From NCBI GenBank assembly GCA_910589415.1, contig OU342632.1, positions 15,379,507 to 15,443,506 on the forward strand: a DNA stretch of 64,000 nucleotides, in the 5' to 3' direction. The DNA is from Malachius bipustulatus (Eukaryota > Arthropoda > Insecta > Coleoptera > Melyridae). The number at the start of each line of letters is the position of its first letter. Position 1 is the first letter of the stretch. Shown in pieces: positions 1-12,780 of this stretch. The notes under the pieces are model-generated. The model saw nothing but the letters and a program-made list of their open reading frames with translations, was not told where the DNA came from and did no database searches. Position numbers and translations under genes: made by a program.

Positions 1-569
1 CTTTCCAGCTATTTCTGTACCTATGTGCTGATAAGAATGTGATGAAAATAGAAGTAATCGAAGTTCGATTATATGAAACATATTATTCATCAGTCATCAC
101 TTTAATAATATAAAATTTTACTTTTCCGCAATTAAGTGTAGTTTTTTCATTTAAAAGAGTACCTATAAAAAGTTGAATTGCAGCTCCAGCATTGGAAAGA
201 ATCACACTAGGTTTAACTCCAGCAGGACTATTTTGTTAGGATTAATCCTGCATTTATAATAAATGCCCAAATAAAATGAAAGCGCTTTATTTATCCTGGC
301 AACTAATAAACAATACATAATTAATTCTAAATACATAAACTAAATTTTATTACCCTTTGTTTTATTTTATCTACTTAAGTATAGACTGAAGGTTCATTAC
401 TGATTTCAATATTTACCAAGATGTGTAACTGCTTCATTGTTGTTAACAGACGTGCGATTAATGTATAATAATTTATAAACAAAGGCCATTTAGTATTCTA
501 ACTAATTTTAAATTAACAGAATATTTACTTTTTTAATGTCTTAAATTAATTATTACTTTCTCTATAACG

Positions 570-650
570 CGGGCGGTAGTGCAATGGTTTATCTCGCTGA
601 CTGAAACCGTTGACGCTGCCTCCGTCTGCGGTTCGAATCCCAGCTCGGCT
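570..650 (+). repeat. tRNA-derived SINE head (tRNA-like, not a functional tRNA)
   Basis: RNA polymerase III promoter boxes are visible: an A-box-like TAGTGCAATGG at 577-587 and a perfect B box GGTTCGAATCC at 630-640. The T-arm stem around the B box mostly pairs, but the acceptor ends (570-576 against the bases after 642) do not. This fits a tRNA-derived SINE head rather than a tRNA gene. The SINE body may continue to about 870, but no clear tail or target duplication was found. Confidence 0.5.
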
Positions 651-1149
651 TGGTACCTTGTTTCGTCTATATAACTATTTATTTCTTTACAAATGTGTCT
701 GTGGCTGTATGAGTTCGTTCTCGCAGCCAAATTACCATCAGAGTGGAGCGACTATGTATTACCTACACAGTCAAGACTGTCCTTTTATATAAAAAAAACT
801 TTCTCAGCTTCTGTTTATCTTCAGATTCTGTTCATAAACGTCGACCAAGTAACAAATTTCGGTTATTTATCACGCTAACCCCAACTTTCTGATGATTAAA
901 CAATTAATTATTTTCCCGACTCTTCATCTGATCAGCTTGATAGATCCAATTAAAAGGGCAAATGTTTTAGCGCTTGGCACACTCAAAATGGGTTAGCAGG
1001 CGAAAATGTACCATTTGTTCCGGCAATCTCCCTAACCGTACCTAGTCTTGTTTCATAAAACATTTTTTTTTTATATTTTGTTGAGACAAAATTCTTCCAA
1101 GACCCAGGTGTTGACAGAAAATTCTGCGTTGTGGAAGACCATTACTCTT

Positions 1150-1660
1150 TATTCAATTTGAGCAGTGGCCAACCTGACAAACCTGAGCAGTGGCTCAGGT
1201 TTGTCAGGTTTGAAAAGGTACGATTTTTGCAAGCTTGGCAGCTCAAATTTGCTTTTTGCGAAGTCCGGTTTGACAAGATCGGGCCAGCTTGATTTTTTTG
1301 CAAGGTACGGTCAGTTCGCATTTTTTGGCAAAGTCTAGCATCGCGACATTATTTTATTTTTTTGCAAGGGCCAGTTTGACAAGGTCCGCTTTGACAAAGC
1401 TTTAATTTTTAGCGGACAGGCCTTGTCAAACCGGTCATTGCACAAAAATCGCATTTAAGAGCTTACCGCGAACCTTGTCTAACCAAACCTTGCAAAAATA
1501 AAATAGATCGGACTATTTGCAAAAATCGAATTTTTGAGCTTGTAAAAATGGTCATTGTAAACATCGCATTTTCGAGCTGACCGGACCTTGTCAGTAAAAA
1601 AAATAAATAAATAGCTGACCGGGGACCTTGTGGGGACCTTGTCCTATGTAGAATCTGAAC
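1150..1660. repeat. Foldback made of short CCGGTTTGACAAGGTCC-like repeats
   Basis: Left of about 1400 the motif appears as variants of CCGGTTTGACAAGGTCCG next to TTTTTGCAAG; right of it the motif recurs in reverse complement (GGACCTTGTC, CCTTGTCAAACCGG, TTGCAAAAAT). The block is an imperfect inverted repeat assembled from diverged short units. No coding capacity is seen. Confidence 0.5.
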
Positions 1661-2136
1661 TTTACTAATTTTGCAATACACGAGCCGCCACTGAATTTAA
1701 GTGCATACTTTCGTTGTTGACGAATCTGTTATTTACCATTTTTATTCGGTTGCAAAAATGTTGGAGAAATGCATTTTTTACACAAAAATTTGATTGTAAT
1801 TTTTGCTGAAACTTACGAAATATTCATTATCACTTTTCACTTTTTTTTTGTAAATACCCAAATCACTTGTCCTCGTGTGAGGGTGCGGGTATAGACGACA
1901 AGATTTTCTTTCGGTCAAGTTCCTCTTGACTGAATTTGGTAGTATCGATGTTGAAGCTATCCCCCAAGAAAAATTGCGACGAGTCATGACGATTTTCTCT
2001 CGACGTCTTCAAGATTCAGCATCAGAAAATGCTGAAATCATAATAAAAAAGTGTTTTTTTTTTATTTCATGCTAAATTATTTTCCAAATGTGTTGTACAT
2101 GTAATTTTTAATTTTCACCAACAATCAATTATTATA

Positions 2137-2953
2137 CAGTGACCGCCAAAAAGTTGTCATCATATGGGAAAAAAATATATTTTTGTCTTGTCAAAAAAAC
2201 TTTGAGAACAAAAAAACCCTGCTTGTTTGAAAACTTATTTTACCGTAATCAGACATACAGAGTGATTTTGACCTACCGAGATTGCATCAAAAAAGTTAAA
2301 TTTGCCACAAAATATCATTTTTCTACCAATGTAAAGAAATGTGAGGTAATAATTAACAATTTTCATGGTCCATTGCAATAACAGATCTTAAAAGCTTACA
2401 TTAAAAAATATTTCAATTTGAAATTAAGTTAGGTAATTCATTAACAGCCAATATTATAAAGGCTCATTAGGCTAACGGGCTGATTTCTGTGCTCGTTTTT
2501 GAAGTTTATATCGACGTCAAAAAATGACTTTTATTAACATTTTTGTAATTACTTTCATGTCAAGAATAGATTAAATAAAAAAATTTCCACTTAGACTCGA
2601 TACCTCCTTCAGATATGGCCACAGAAATCTGCCCGTTAGCCTAATGAGCCTTTAATACCCGCTGTAAGTTAATTAATGTTTTTGGATCATGAGACTTTCA
2701 AGTAGGCTAAATTTGACATATTGTAGAAAAATCAAATTGAAATCTTGCCTGGTTTTCGAAAAATAGCACTTTTATTATTTTCACTATTTCGAAAAAAGCT
2801 ATTTTCTTGACAAGTGAAAATCACTCTGTAGGTATATCTGATTACGGCAAAATAAGTTTTCAAGCATGCAGAGATTTTTTTGTTCTCAGAGTTTTTTTGA
2901 CAAGTCAAAAATACATTTTTTTCCTCAGGATGCCAACTTTTTGGCGGTCACTG
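2137..2953. mobile_element. MITE with long terminal inverted repeats and TA target duplication
   Basis: The left end CAGTGACCGCCAAAAAGTTG is mirrored at the right end as its reverse complement ending GGCGGTCACTG. Both ends are flanked by TA (2135-2136 and 2954-2955). The arms match for well over 100 bp, including a CAGAGTGATTTT block at about 2257 and its mirror at about 2820. The TA duplication and lack of coding capacity indicate a non-autonomous Tc1/mariner-superfamily element of 817 bp, of which 194 bp is a nested insertion. Confidence 0.85.
2459..2652. mobile_element. Second MITE nested inside the 2137-2953 element
   Basis: Termini AAGGCTCATTAGGCTAACGG and its reverse complement lie at 2459 and 2652, with TA at 2457-2458 and 2653-2654. 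The 194-bp unit sits near the centre of the larger MITE, so it inserted later. It has no coding capacity. The inverted ends continue for about 35 bp with one mismatch. Confidence 0.85.
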
Positions 2954-2963
2954 TATATGTATA

Positions 2964-4147
2964 CAGGGTGTCCGGAAATTATGAGCAAAAAATTAAGGGG
3001 GTGATTCTTCTTGATGAAATATTGCCAAAAGTATCTATACTTTTTTTTCGAGAACTCAAAAAGAAGAAAGTTATAAGCCTCCAAAGTTGATTTTTTTAAA
3101 TCAATATTTTTTTATAACTTTTTTTCTAGTGTACGGATTTTCTTAAAATTTGACACACTTACCACTGATGTTGCTTTGCATCCTTGGTCCAAATTAGACT
3201 TGAATCCCTCGAAATCGAAAGGCCTTAACTGCCCTTGACCTTCAAAAAAGGCCTATAACTTTTTTCGTAATATTTTTTTCTGAGTTTTGAAGACGCACAA
3301 TTGAAGAACATGAAGAAATATTCGGAAAAGGTCCTCTTTGTCTATCACGATAAAATGACTTGTTTCCGAGTAAAACTGTCTTAAAAATTTGCTTGCACTA
3401 AAATTGATCACCATAAACTATGATCATTCTGCAACAATACAAAAGAATGCTTTGGAAACAGCTGCAGGGTTGCCTAGGAAACAAGACGTTTGCTTTGAAT
3501 TTCATTTTGACAGCAATTTATTATTTTTTTATTAAAATTATTTTAATATTTTATTAAAAAAAATATTGAAAAATTTTAAAATTTTATCATTTCCAAGTCT
3601 ATTTATATACGAATGTCTCTGTTTTGTACATAACTAGGCAACCCTGCAGCTGTTTCCAAAGCATGCTTTGGTGTTGTTGCAAAATGATCATAATTTATGG
3701 TGATCAATTTTAGTGCAAGCAAATGTTTAAAACAGTTTTACTCGGAAACGGGTCATTTTATCGTGATAGACAAAGAGGGCCTTTTCCGAATATATCTTCA
3801 TGTTCTTCAATTGTGCGTCTTCAAAACTCAGAAAAAAATATTACGAAAAAAGTTATAGGCCTTTTTTGAAGGTCAAGGGCAATTAAGGCCTTTTGATTTC
3901 GAGGGATTCAAGTTTAATTTCGACCAAGGTTGTAAAGCAACATCAGTGGCAAGTGTGTTAAATTTTAAGAAAATCCGTACACTAGAAAAAAAGTTATAAA
4001 AAAATATTGATTTAAAAAAATCAACTTTGGAGGCTTATAACTTTCTTCTTTTTGAGTTTTCAAAAAAAAACTATAGATACTTTTGGCAATATTTCATCAA
4101 GAAGAATCACCCCCTTAATTTTTTGCTCATAATTTCCGGACACCCTG
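2964..4147. mobile_element. Foldback (near-palindromic) TA-flanked element, 1.2 kb
   Basis: The left end CAGGGTGTCCGGAAATTATG is mirrored at 4147, and TA flanks both sides. The two arms can be followed as reverse complements almost to the centre near 3550; for example GGTTGCCTAGGAAAC at about 3474 pairs with its mirror near 3635. No transposase reading frame is seen. It lies only 10 bp from the preceding MITE. The small differences between arms suggest a fairly young insertion. Confidence 0.85.
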
Positions 4148-5270
4148 TATAAACAAAATTACCTATCTGTCTATAGAAATAATCAAACAAAAAAAATCAT
4201 TTTAAATGTGAAAATTTAGATCCTAATTTCACTTACCTACCTACTTATATCAACATCGACATGAAAATTTACGTCTCTTATAATATCTGGAAATTCGCAT
4301 TTCCTTAGTAGGTAATACGAAGAGACTTCCAGATTCCTAATATTAAACCATAATCGAACCTCTAAGTAATTAATTAGCAAATTTTTAGGCATACAACCCT
4401 ACTAACTGGTTGAACAAACTTGATGGACAATGAACAGATTCTTATTGCCTTTTACGGTCTCTGAAAAGTACCAGATTGTTCCCAAAAGTTATTGGAAATT
4501 TCCCCGTTTATCACTTGCAGATTTGGAAAATGCTTCAATAATAATTACCAGTTTTCGGAGTAGATTAACTATGCAAGTATACCTACTACCAGAAGTTTGG
4601 AAAACCCAACATTGATATGAATTAAAAATATCGATACGAAAGAATATCGATGTTAACCCAAAGACGGTAAACTCCCGCAGGATAATTTTAGAGATATTCA
4701 GGGATTTATTTGAAGCATATCGACTTATCTACCATTGCCAAGGCTAGCTATAAATAGCCTGACTTATCATTAATGTACTTGGGGTCAGAGGACATTACTG
4801 TCCTATGATCAGGTAACTTATTTGATTTTTGATATATATTTTTTTATTACGCACCACTGGTAAAACCTAACAAAACAAAAACTATCCTAGAAGTCCTTTT
4901 AAATTCGACCTTTTTCCCTTTGTAAATTTTAACCCGATTTAACTTACAGCTTCAGTTCAAAGATTGCATTATATCCAAGTTTTGCTGAAAGAAAAGTTTG
5001 ACCTAATTTCTTATCTAACAAAACTAACTAGTAATCAAAAAAATGTTAGCAAAACTTGGTATTCACAAGTCTAGTAATACTTGATAATACGCGTCCTGAT
5101 TACAGTCCGTCATGTAAGGCCAGTCCCAGTTGTGTCCACATCGCACCGAATTAAACTGCTCATTCTCAACACAACCAGTTAGATCTGGATTGTGTTTTAG
5201 AATAACTTCACCGAGTATGAAATTGAACGTTTTGCTTCTATATCTAGAGTACGGGTGCGATACATTTATT

Positions 5271-5790
5271 TATAAAAGTGTACGTTAGAACACGCAAGTA
5301 AACGAACCTGCCGCTCCTTGGACGTGTTAATTTTTTAGTCGGGTCTTATTAGATTTTTTTATTCTCGTGCAGTTCTTTTCTAACGTAAAAAATAATTACC
5401 CTTTGAAACCTCTTTTGGATTTCTGAGGGTTTCTTCTCGGTTTTTGAAGTTTTCAAGAATTCGCCAGTGCGCGCAAATAATCGTTATTGCAGTGGTTTAC
5501 TTACCAATTAATACTAATTTGTATAGCGACTCGCTATTTTCTAAGAGATTTATTCAATCTTAAACAATAACAGCTCGTTAAACGGTTTTAATTGTTCTAG
5601 AATTGAGTTTCGCGGTTCTGTTTCGAAGTAGTTCAATTAAATTAAAAAATGATTTTTCGCTAGACTTTACTTACACTTACTTGTCTCATGACGTAGGTAG
5701 CTGCGTGAATAATAAGTGGAAAGTGATTAACTATACTTGTACTTTGTATCTCTCCTCAAGACGTGCTCGGAATAGAAAACTGTAGTGTGT
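5271..5790 (+). promoter_or_regulatory. Candidate TATA promoter and leader, unassigned
   Basis: TATAAAAG at 5271 is followed by a somewhat less AT-rich stretch that would make a leader. Two short open frames (5789-6103 and 6125-6409; the second has a favourable CAAAATGG start context) follow, but neither resembles a family I know. This could be an alternative promoter of the TFCP2-like gene downstream, or chance. No splice link to the exon at 8225 can be shown. Confidence 0.2.
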
Positions 5791-6642
5791 GAAAAACTAC
5801 CAGAAAGTTTTATGTGGCTTAAAAATTACTGAAGTTCGGTGTAAACTCAAACCTATGATTAAACCGGTTATATCCAAAAACTATTTTTTCAACAATAGTT
5901 CGGAATGGCTCAGAACAAGCCGATTTCTCTGTGTTTCCTTCGAATGGCAGTTCAGATTCCAGCGTTTGTACAACAGGATCTTTTGGAATTTTTCTCAAGC
6001 TGACAGCAATATCAGCCTCAAATCCAAGGCGGTAAAAAGAAAATACTCTTCAGAGATTACCGTTTATTTTTGCCACGGTAGAAACTGTTTAGCGCTCATC
6101 TGATCCCCACCTGGTAAAACCAAAATGGGCGTATTCAGTAAGGAAAGAAAATTGTATTTGCTGATTCATACAATGACTCTTGTTGAGACTAGTATGGTTG
6201 TGCAAGCTAGATTTTTTCACACCATGGATGACCTGGCAAAAATTGAGACAGCCAGACTGATTGGAAATGTAGTTCATGTAAGGACTCCTTCGGAAAGGAC
6301 CAGTCGAGGACGGTGGAAGATGAAGCAGACGTTAATGCCCAAACTTAAGACTTTGATGAAGAGGAAACACTTCCATATTCGACATCATTTGAGGGCTGTA
6401 CAAATGTAATTTCTTTTCCTATAATTTTACCTAAACGACTTTTAGAAATATTTATAACATAAATATAAGTACGTGAGATGATTGGAAAAGTAACATACTA
6501 TTCCAAAAACTGATCCTATAAGTTTGACCTATGTTGGTGTGAGGTTTGAGCAACAACCCACCGAAAGTTGCTTCTCTCCTGTTATTATTTTTTAAAACTT
6601 CGATAAGAAAGTCCCATCTGCTCGTTGCTAAGTGGTTTGTTG

Positions 6643-6656
6643 CCGGCGCATGCGCT
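6643..6656. promoter_or_regulatory. NRF-1/EWG-type palindrome GCGCATGCGC
   Basis: A GCGCATGCGC core stands out in AT-rich surroundings. This is the established binding consensus of NRF-1 and its insect orthologue Erect wing, usually found near TATA-less promoters. About 1.6 kb downstream are the TFCP2-like exons. A promoter role is inference; no transcript start is visible. Confidence 0.3.
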
Positions 6657-8224
6657 AGAGAAAGTATTTTCTCTGCCACCAAGTGCATTGTTAGAGAAAT
6701 CATTCTTTAAAACTATATAGAGGATCAGAATGTATTGTTTTTAGGACCTTAGAAAAAAAATTCTTTGTGTCATACATCCAATTTTTTTTTTTTTTTTTGT
6801 ACAAAATACAACTATAAATTTAGGGAGAAATGGGCATGATTTTTCGAAAGTGTAACTTAGAGTTGAGGGGGCTACAAGAGAATAAGCATTCTCTAAAGAG
6901 ATTAACTTTTTCGTATACGAGAGGGAATAAGTATTTTACTGACAATCCCATGAATCGATTTTTCTATTTCAAAAGGAGTCGGAAAAGATTATTTTCTAGT
7001 GGGACCCAAAGTGATTTTTTTAAACTCTAAAACACAATGGACATCTTAAGTAAAAAAAATCGTTACTACTTAAAATTCTGACTTAGGTACTTATATCTCA
7101 AAACTCTAAAACTCTGAGTGACAAATAGTCGAAATTTTTGTTTTTGTTGTAACTCGGCATTTTTGCTCACATTTTTCGAGTTGAGTCGAGATTTTATAAA
7201 TCCGACTTATATCCAAGAATTTTAAAATTTCAACGTAGGACTAATTTCAAGATAATTAAAATTTTAACATAATGTAGGGGGGGTTTTCAATGTCCTTTGT
7301 AGAACTTCGATTTTTTCTTCCTCTGAGAATTGTCTTCGGACTTTTTTTAAGTTATGTTTTCGTAGTTTATTTTCTACGGCTACCTATTATTTTGTACAAA
7401 TACGTTCATTATATTGCTGTTAGTGCAGGTAATGTACATTTGTACATACCACATGCCTGGGAATGATTTAATATGTGGTAGGGGCCAATCAAAAGGGGGC
7501 ATTTTCATTCCACACTGGCTCTCTCATAATATGTTAATATAAAACATCTTCATATATCCCGGCAAGGGTCGAATAACCAACAGGACAGCAGCATCAGGCT
7601 GAGATACAATACAATAAAACATAGCTGTTCTGCGGACTATTCTAAGAAAATTTTGCCCTTTTATGATCTGAAAATCTGCTAAGTTTCGAAGATTCAGGGT
7701 GTTGAAATTCCTGGAAAAATTTAATATTTTTTGTCTCAAAATTAGCTGATCAGAATAACTCGAAAATTGTGACAGTTGTTTTACTAATTGCAGTACATGA
7801 TTTGATACGCATGCCCAATGAAAAATTCTTCAAACCAGTGGCGGAGATATGAGTATGTCGTTATCTTTTTTAATAAAAAAAATGACATTTTTGTTAGATA
7901 TATACCTCGTTTTACAAGATACGGGTGTTATCTTCGAAATAAACCGGATTTTTCCAAAATTATCAAATAGTCCTAGAATAGTCCACAGAACAACCCATTC
8001 CATTTTTGCCCCATGTTTAATTAATGTTTAATGTTTAATGAGTTTTTCGTATAGCCGTAGAGATAATATCGTCTTCTACTTGCGAAAAAGGTCTAGATTC
8101 AAGATTCACTGGACGATTTCAAAACATACAATTCGTCACCGTGAATATTGAAGAATACACTTACTATTTTATTTTTAGCCAGTTAATTAGATATTTTCAT
8201 TGCAACATTATTATTTTATTACAG

Positions 8225-8360
8225 TGGACCCTCGAATGCCTGCAGACTTCCAAATAACCTGGAAAATGAGTTAGGATTTACGACACCTCAAGACAGTTCA
8301 GTCTCTAACTCTCCTATTTTACACGAAGGAGAATTGGAAAACAAAATAAACTTAAACAAA
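8225..8360 (+). CDS. gem: gem exon n-2 (linker)
   Basis: The acceptor is ttacag and the donor is gtaaga. It enters with one base of a split codon and leaves in phase 0. The product is a Ser/Asn-rich linker (for example TTPQDSSVSNSP) of about 45 residues, as expected between the CP2 DNA-binding domain and the SAM-like region. Confidence 0.75.
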
Positions 8361-9039
8361 GTAAGAGAACATTTATTTTTATTTTTCAAATTTACCTGTT
8401 GCTGGATCAGCACAGTAGTTTAATGATAAATTATTTTCATAAAAAATTTCAGGTGGTAGCTGAAGATCAATTACTTTCCAATGCTTCTCCTCTACAAACC
8501 GTGGAGTGGTTGACGAAAAATAGATTTGAAAAGTTTATTCAAACATTTGTGAACTTCTCAGGGGCTGATATGTTAAGATTGTGTCGAGATGATCTCATAC
8601 AGATTTGTGGAAATGCGGACGGGATTCGTCTTTATAATGCCTTGCATTCGAAGTAAGTAGTAGTTTATTTATGGGGCCGGAGGATTATTATGTGAACTTT
8701 ACTTAATAATTGGTGGTTTTGCTCATCTAGTGCGTTTTTTTTTTCAGAATGATTGTTCCGAAGTTGAAGATATTCGTTTGTCGAGAAAAGTCGTCAGTTT
8801 TTAATGCAGTCTACCTGTCAGCTTTCTGTAGTTTTGAACTGATGAAGAAGTTAGCGTCTCTCATTAATATTCCCGCCGAAAAGGTTCGAAATATTTACAT
8901 GGAAGGACCGCAGTCGATACATGTTCAGATGAACAACGACGTCGTTAAACATATGAAGGAGGATTCGATGTTTTCTCTAGATATCATCCAAGAAAATAGT
9001 TCATATATTTTCGTACTAAAACAAGCAGCTAATAGCTAA
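8225..9039 (+). CDS. gem: TFCP2/LBP-1-like (gemini) transcription factor, last three exons
   Basis: Three exons join in frame: 8225-8360, 8453-8652 and 8748-9039 (stop TAA). They encode a linker, then the SAM-like oligomerisation region of the CP2 family (core NFSGADMLRLCRDDLIQICG, followed by ADGIRLYNAL), then the family's C-terminal domain (MIVPKLKIFVC..., GPQSIHVQM, ending IFVLKQAANS). This spacing matches vertebrate TFCP2 closely and is distinct from Grainyhead. CP2 factors are nuclear DNA-binding tetramers; the DNA-binding domain is missing here. The first exon begins with the last base of a split codon, so coding exons lie upstream, most likely left of position 1. The symbol is by similarity to Drosophila gemini. 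AATAAA follows at 9097. Confidence 0.9.
8453..8652 (+). CDS. gem: gem exon n-1 (SAM-like domain)
   Basis: The acceptor tttcag is followed by GTGGTAGCTGAAG and the donor is gtaagt at 8653 (phase 2). It encodes about 66 residues with TVEWLTKNRFEKF and the family hallmark FSGADMLRL, the most conserved part of the C-terminal half of TFCP2-type proteins. Confidence 0.9.
8748..9039 (+). CDS. gem: gem terminal coding exon
   Basis: The acceptor ttttttttcag precedes AATGATTG; the split AA|A Lys codon restores the frame. The reading frame runs to TAA at 9037-9039. It encodes the C-terminal ubiquitin-like/dimerisation region of CP2 factors, including IPAEKVRNIYMEGPQSIHVQ. Confidence 0.88.
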
Positions 9040-9096
9040 TTTTCTAACAGATAAATAATTACTTTTTTCATGAATATTAGTACTTAATAATGTCTA

Positions 9097-9102
9097 AATA
9101 AA
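9097..9102 (+). terminator. Polyadenylation signal of the gem-like gene
   Basis: Canonical AATAAA lies 58 bp after the stop codon and is followed by a T-rich stretch. It fixes the 3' end of the gene and makes a short 3' UTR likely. Confidence 0.65.
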
Positions 9103-11900
9103 CATTTTTATAATATTGGATCAAATTCTAATGTGGGTTGTGGGTTTTAATTTTTTATATATTCATGATTTGCATAAAAATATTAATCAATATTATTTTT
9201 TTAATTATTGCTAAACACGGTTAATAATAATAGAAGTCGATAGAAAAATGTGTGATTGTTCATCACAGAAGTAATTTTTTTTAACTACGTGTACATTTTG
9301 TAGTATTAACTTTAAGGGTAACCTAGCTACCCACTTCTTCTTTGAGAGATAGGGCAACTCAACTTTTACTCCTTAAAGAAAAAGTTAACTTCTTTACTAA
9401 CATTATTCTCCTAAAGTTTACTTTTTATAGTGAAACAAATACATTAATTTTAATTATGTCTAAAACAATGTTGTAAGACCTTTTTGGAATACGAAAGTTT
9501 TTTTTTCAATTTTTTATTTCCTTCGGTTATTACAATGTTCAAAGCAAGCTATCAGCTCTTTTTTTCTTTTTTCAATAACTTTTTACCTATAAAAAATAGT
9601 GACTTATAAAATTGTATTTATTTTGAATGAGGTTTTATTCTCATTTATTTAAATAATATAATATAATATTATATTATTATATTATTTAATATTATTTAGT
9701 AATAATTATTATATTTTGTCACAGTTTTTTCGAAATTTTAATCAAACCTAAAATTAAAATTAAAAATTGCCTTTTTCCAAACACTTCTTTTTATTTATTT
9801 TATTTGAATCCCTTCTTTCCCCACCTTCTTATTTTGTTAATTACTAAAAAAATATTGTCACTGTATATATAATATGCAACTGATTTTTATTATATTCTTT
9901 ATGCCATATTGATATTTTTGAATTTTTATTTAGTAGTAGGTATAGTAAAGTATAGTAATTTAGTAGGAATGTATAATAGTAGTTAAAATGTTGATATTTT
10001 TAGAGTTTATGAAATTGCATTATTTTCATTTAATGTAATAACCTGACCTGACCTGACTCTTTCAATCAACGGTAATAGTTTGAATAAAGACAAAAATGGG
10101 ACTAAGGTAAGACAGGCTGATAGAGGTATTATATGTACGTAGGTATTTCGTACATAATTTTATTTACAATCATGAGAAATTAATTATTTTTATCTTTATC
10201 CTTTATATGTGCCGAGAACAAGGTAGATATTGTTGCTAATGCATAGGCCTTGTTAGCATATTTTGAACATTTGGCGAGGTGTTTCATATCCCACTGTGTG
10301 TTAATAGATTTCTTAGCGTACTAGTGCGGTTATATGAATATTACCTAACCTAAATGGGAGGGATAAGATAAGGGATTAGATATGATCTTTATCTAATGAT
10401 TGTAGATAAAAAAAATTTCCTGTACCTCTTTGAATTATTTGCTTTTATCTATTTTTTATATTCATTTTTGCTGACGTATTTCCCATAAGTTTTGAGAAAA
10501 AAAATTTAGTCACAATGTAAATTGGAAAGTGTGCCTTTGATTAAGATAACTTTAATTTAAAAAAGTCAGCAACAAAACAATTATATGAGGAGATAATAAA
10601 AAATATTACACCATGTGAAATAATAATGTGATAAAACGAAATGCCTATTTTTCTACTATTAAAAATTAAGTACAAAATTAAAGAACACTGACAACTTTTC
10701 ATATTTACTCATACCTGTAATTTATATCTCAATTAAAAACACAGTACAAATAATTAGGTAGGTAGGTACTCTAATAATTAAAATAAAAATCACCAATAAA
10801 ATAAATATGCGAGTACAATAAAATAATGTTTTTTCTAAAAACTTATGGGACGTACTTTATATTATTTAGATTTTTCAATTATTTTTCTTGGACCAAATCA
10901 TCATCAGTAACTTTGATTCAAAATTTGGGTATAGATAATAGAATAGTAAAACTACCTAAATGAATGTCCTGAAAAACATGAAGAGAATGATGATATTTTA
11001 TCTTTTAAGAAGAACTCATGTACAAGGTAACTTTGCCATATCCCACTGAGCTTTCGTAGAGATATATTTATATTAAAATGGTGCCTAACCTTTCGTAAAC
11101 ATAGAGTATTTTTAACATTTATATTGTGCCATTATGAATAAAACAAATCTGATAGACATAAGTTTTGTTTTTATTTATTCCTTTTAGGTATGCCTAAATC
11201 ATTATATTCTACCTCCTCTTCATACTTTTAAAACATTTACAAAATCTAAATATTGCAGGTCTACTTGATAGTTTCATGATAATTGCAGAGAGGAAACATG
11301 CACATGCTGTTAGATTCAAAGAATAAAATCTTTTATGAAGCATTAATGTGAGATCTGAAGAGATAACCATTTCGTCTTTTATGCGACTCATCAGGATGTC
11401 CTATGCCTATGGGGCTCGACACTTTGATGCTTACTCAGATATATTTAGATTCCAATTTTGCAATCCATTGGAGAAAAGAATTTGTTGAACTGTTAGTGAA
11501 CCACGTGGGAAGCTCAAATCCTTGTTAATAATAATAATAATTTTATTTCTAACAGGTGCGAGCACCAAATTACAGAAAACAAAAAAACAAAAAAAAAAAA
11601 CAGAAATTCAAAATACAAAACTGTTTCTTTTTTTCTAGATAACGATTTCAGATGTTAAAAAACTATAAGATACCAAAAAGTTACTAAATAAAACAGAAAA
11701 TTCATATTGTATTTTGTAATCTACCAGCGGGGCATCGCATGAACGTTCAGGGGGAGGAATGGGGGGGGGGGAATGGGAGAAATTTAGAGAAAAACTCTCT
11801 GTGTAGATTCTTACAACTATTTGTCATGCCCAATAAATGTAAGCCCTACAACGTAAGGTGTATTCTAAATTAGAGCTATCTCAAAAACTATGGAAGCTAT
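9103..11900. other. Gene-free AT-rich interval
   Basis: No supported coding region is seen on either strand. The stretch holds an AT palindrome (about 9650-9710), a short CCTGA repeat (about 10041-10058) and homopolymer runs. Scattered stops interrupt all frames; the longest frame (minus strand 11209-11391) has no recognisable motif. Confidence 0.6.
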
Positions 11901-12078
11901 TTATAGAGAAAAAATTTTTTTTTTCAACACCCTGTAGGTCGGTAACGAAGTTGTTGCGGACATATGTTTATATGAAGCTTTAGGCATGAAAAAGCCAAAG
12001 AATTCAGAGCTGGCAAAGCCCTCGACAAAAAAGCTTGAAGCCACGAGTCCTGTTAAGGAGAAGCCGTGTTAAGAAGAA

Positions 12079-12780
12079 GTTGAAAGACCAACGCCACAAT
12101 TTCTTTTTAAACATAAAGAGATTTGCAATGAAATGCCCAATTCACTTGAAAAGGAATTTCAGCGAAAGCCACAAGCCCTGTTCTCAAGGATTGGAAGCTC
12201 TTTTACGGGCTGGAAATTTTGCAATTCAAGCCCTTGAAAAAGAGTTTCAAGCCCTTGGAAAGAGATTCAAGCCCTTGAAAAAGCGCTCAAGCCCTTGAAA
12301 AGAGCTTCAAGCTCTCGAAAAAATCTTCAAGCCCTTTAAAGCTGCTTGAAAGCCTTTTTTAATTTTTTTCCCAAAAATCTTGGCTGAGAATCAATTCAAC
12401 AAAAACTCGCGGGGCAAAAGATCGATTCAAAAAATTGAAAATCGTCACTCAGAATATCGGTTCTTTTGAGAATCAATTTAAAATACACATCCACATCCAA
12501 GACTTCCTACCGTCTTCCGTCTTCCAACTCGTAAGAATATTCACATTCTTTTTGTTTTAAAGGGCTTGAGCGCTTTTTCAAGGGCTTGAATCTCTTTCCA
12601 AGGGCTTGAAACTCTTTTTCAAGGGCTTGAATTGCAAAATTTCCAGCCCGTAAAAGAGCTTCCAATCCTTGAGAACAGGGCTTGTGGCTTTCGCTGAAAT
12701 TCCTTTTCAAGTGAATTGGGAATTTCATTGCAAATCTCTTTATGTTTAAAAAAAAATTGTGGCGTTGGTCTTTCAACTCT
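12079..12780. repeat. Foldback with 18-bp-period CAAGCCCTTGAAAAAGAG repeats in both arms
   Basis: Arms of about 215 bp at 12079-12295 and 12560-12780 are near-perfect reverse complements. Each ends in tandem units of CAAGCCCTTGAAAAAGAG, with further degenerate units between 12296 and 12360 and beyond the right arm to about 13030. Because the period is a multiple of three, each arm stays open and reads as a repetitive Lys/Ala/Leu peptide. This is a repeat property, not a gene. Confidence 0.7.

Noticed and set aside
570..650. Functional tRNA gene
   Set aside because: A and B boxes exist but the acceptor stem does not pair; a SINE head is more likely.
5789..6409. Two adjacent + strand ORFs as a gene
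   Set aside because: No domain resemblance, no convincing splice links, and composition close to background.
12035..12776. Two genes coding the same Lys-rich protein in opposite directions
   Set aside because: Both are the arms of one inverted minisatellite; the open frames follow from an 18-bp period.
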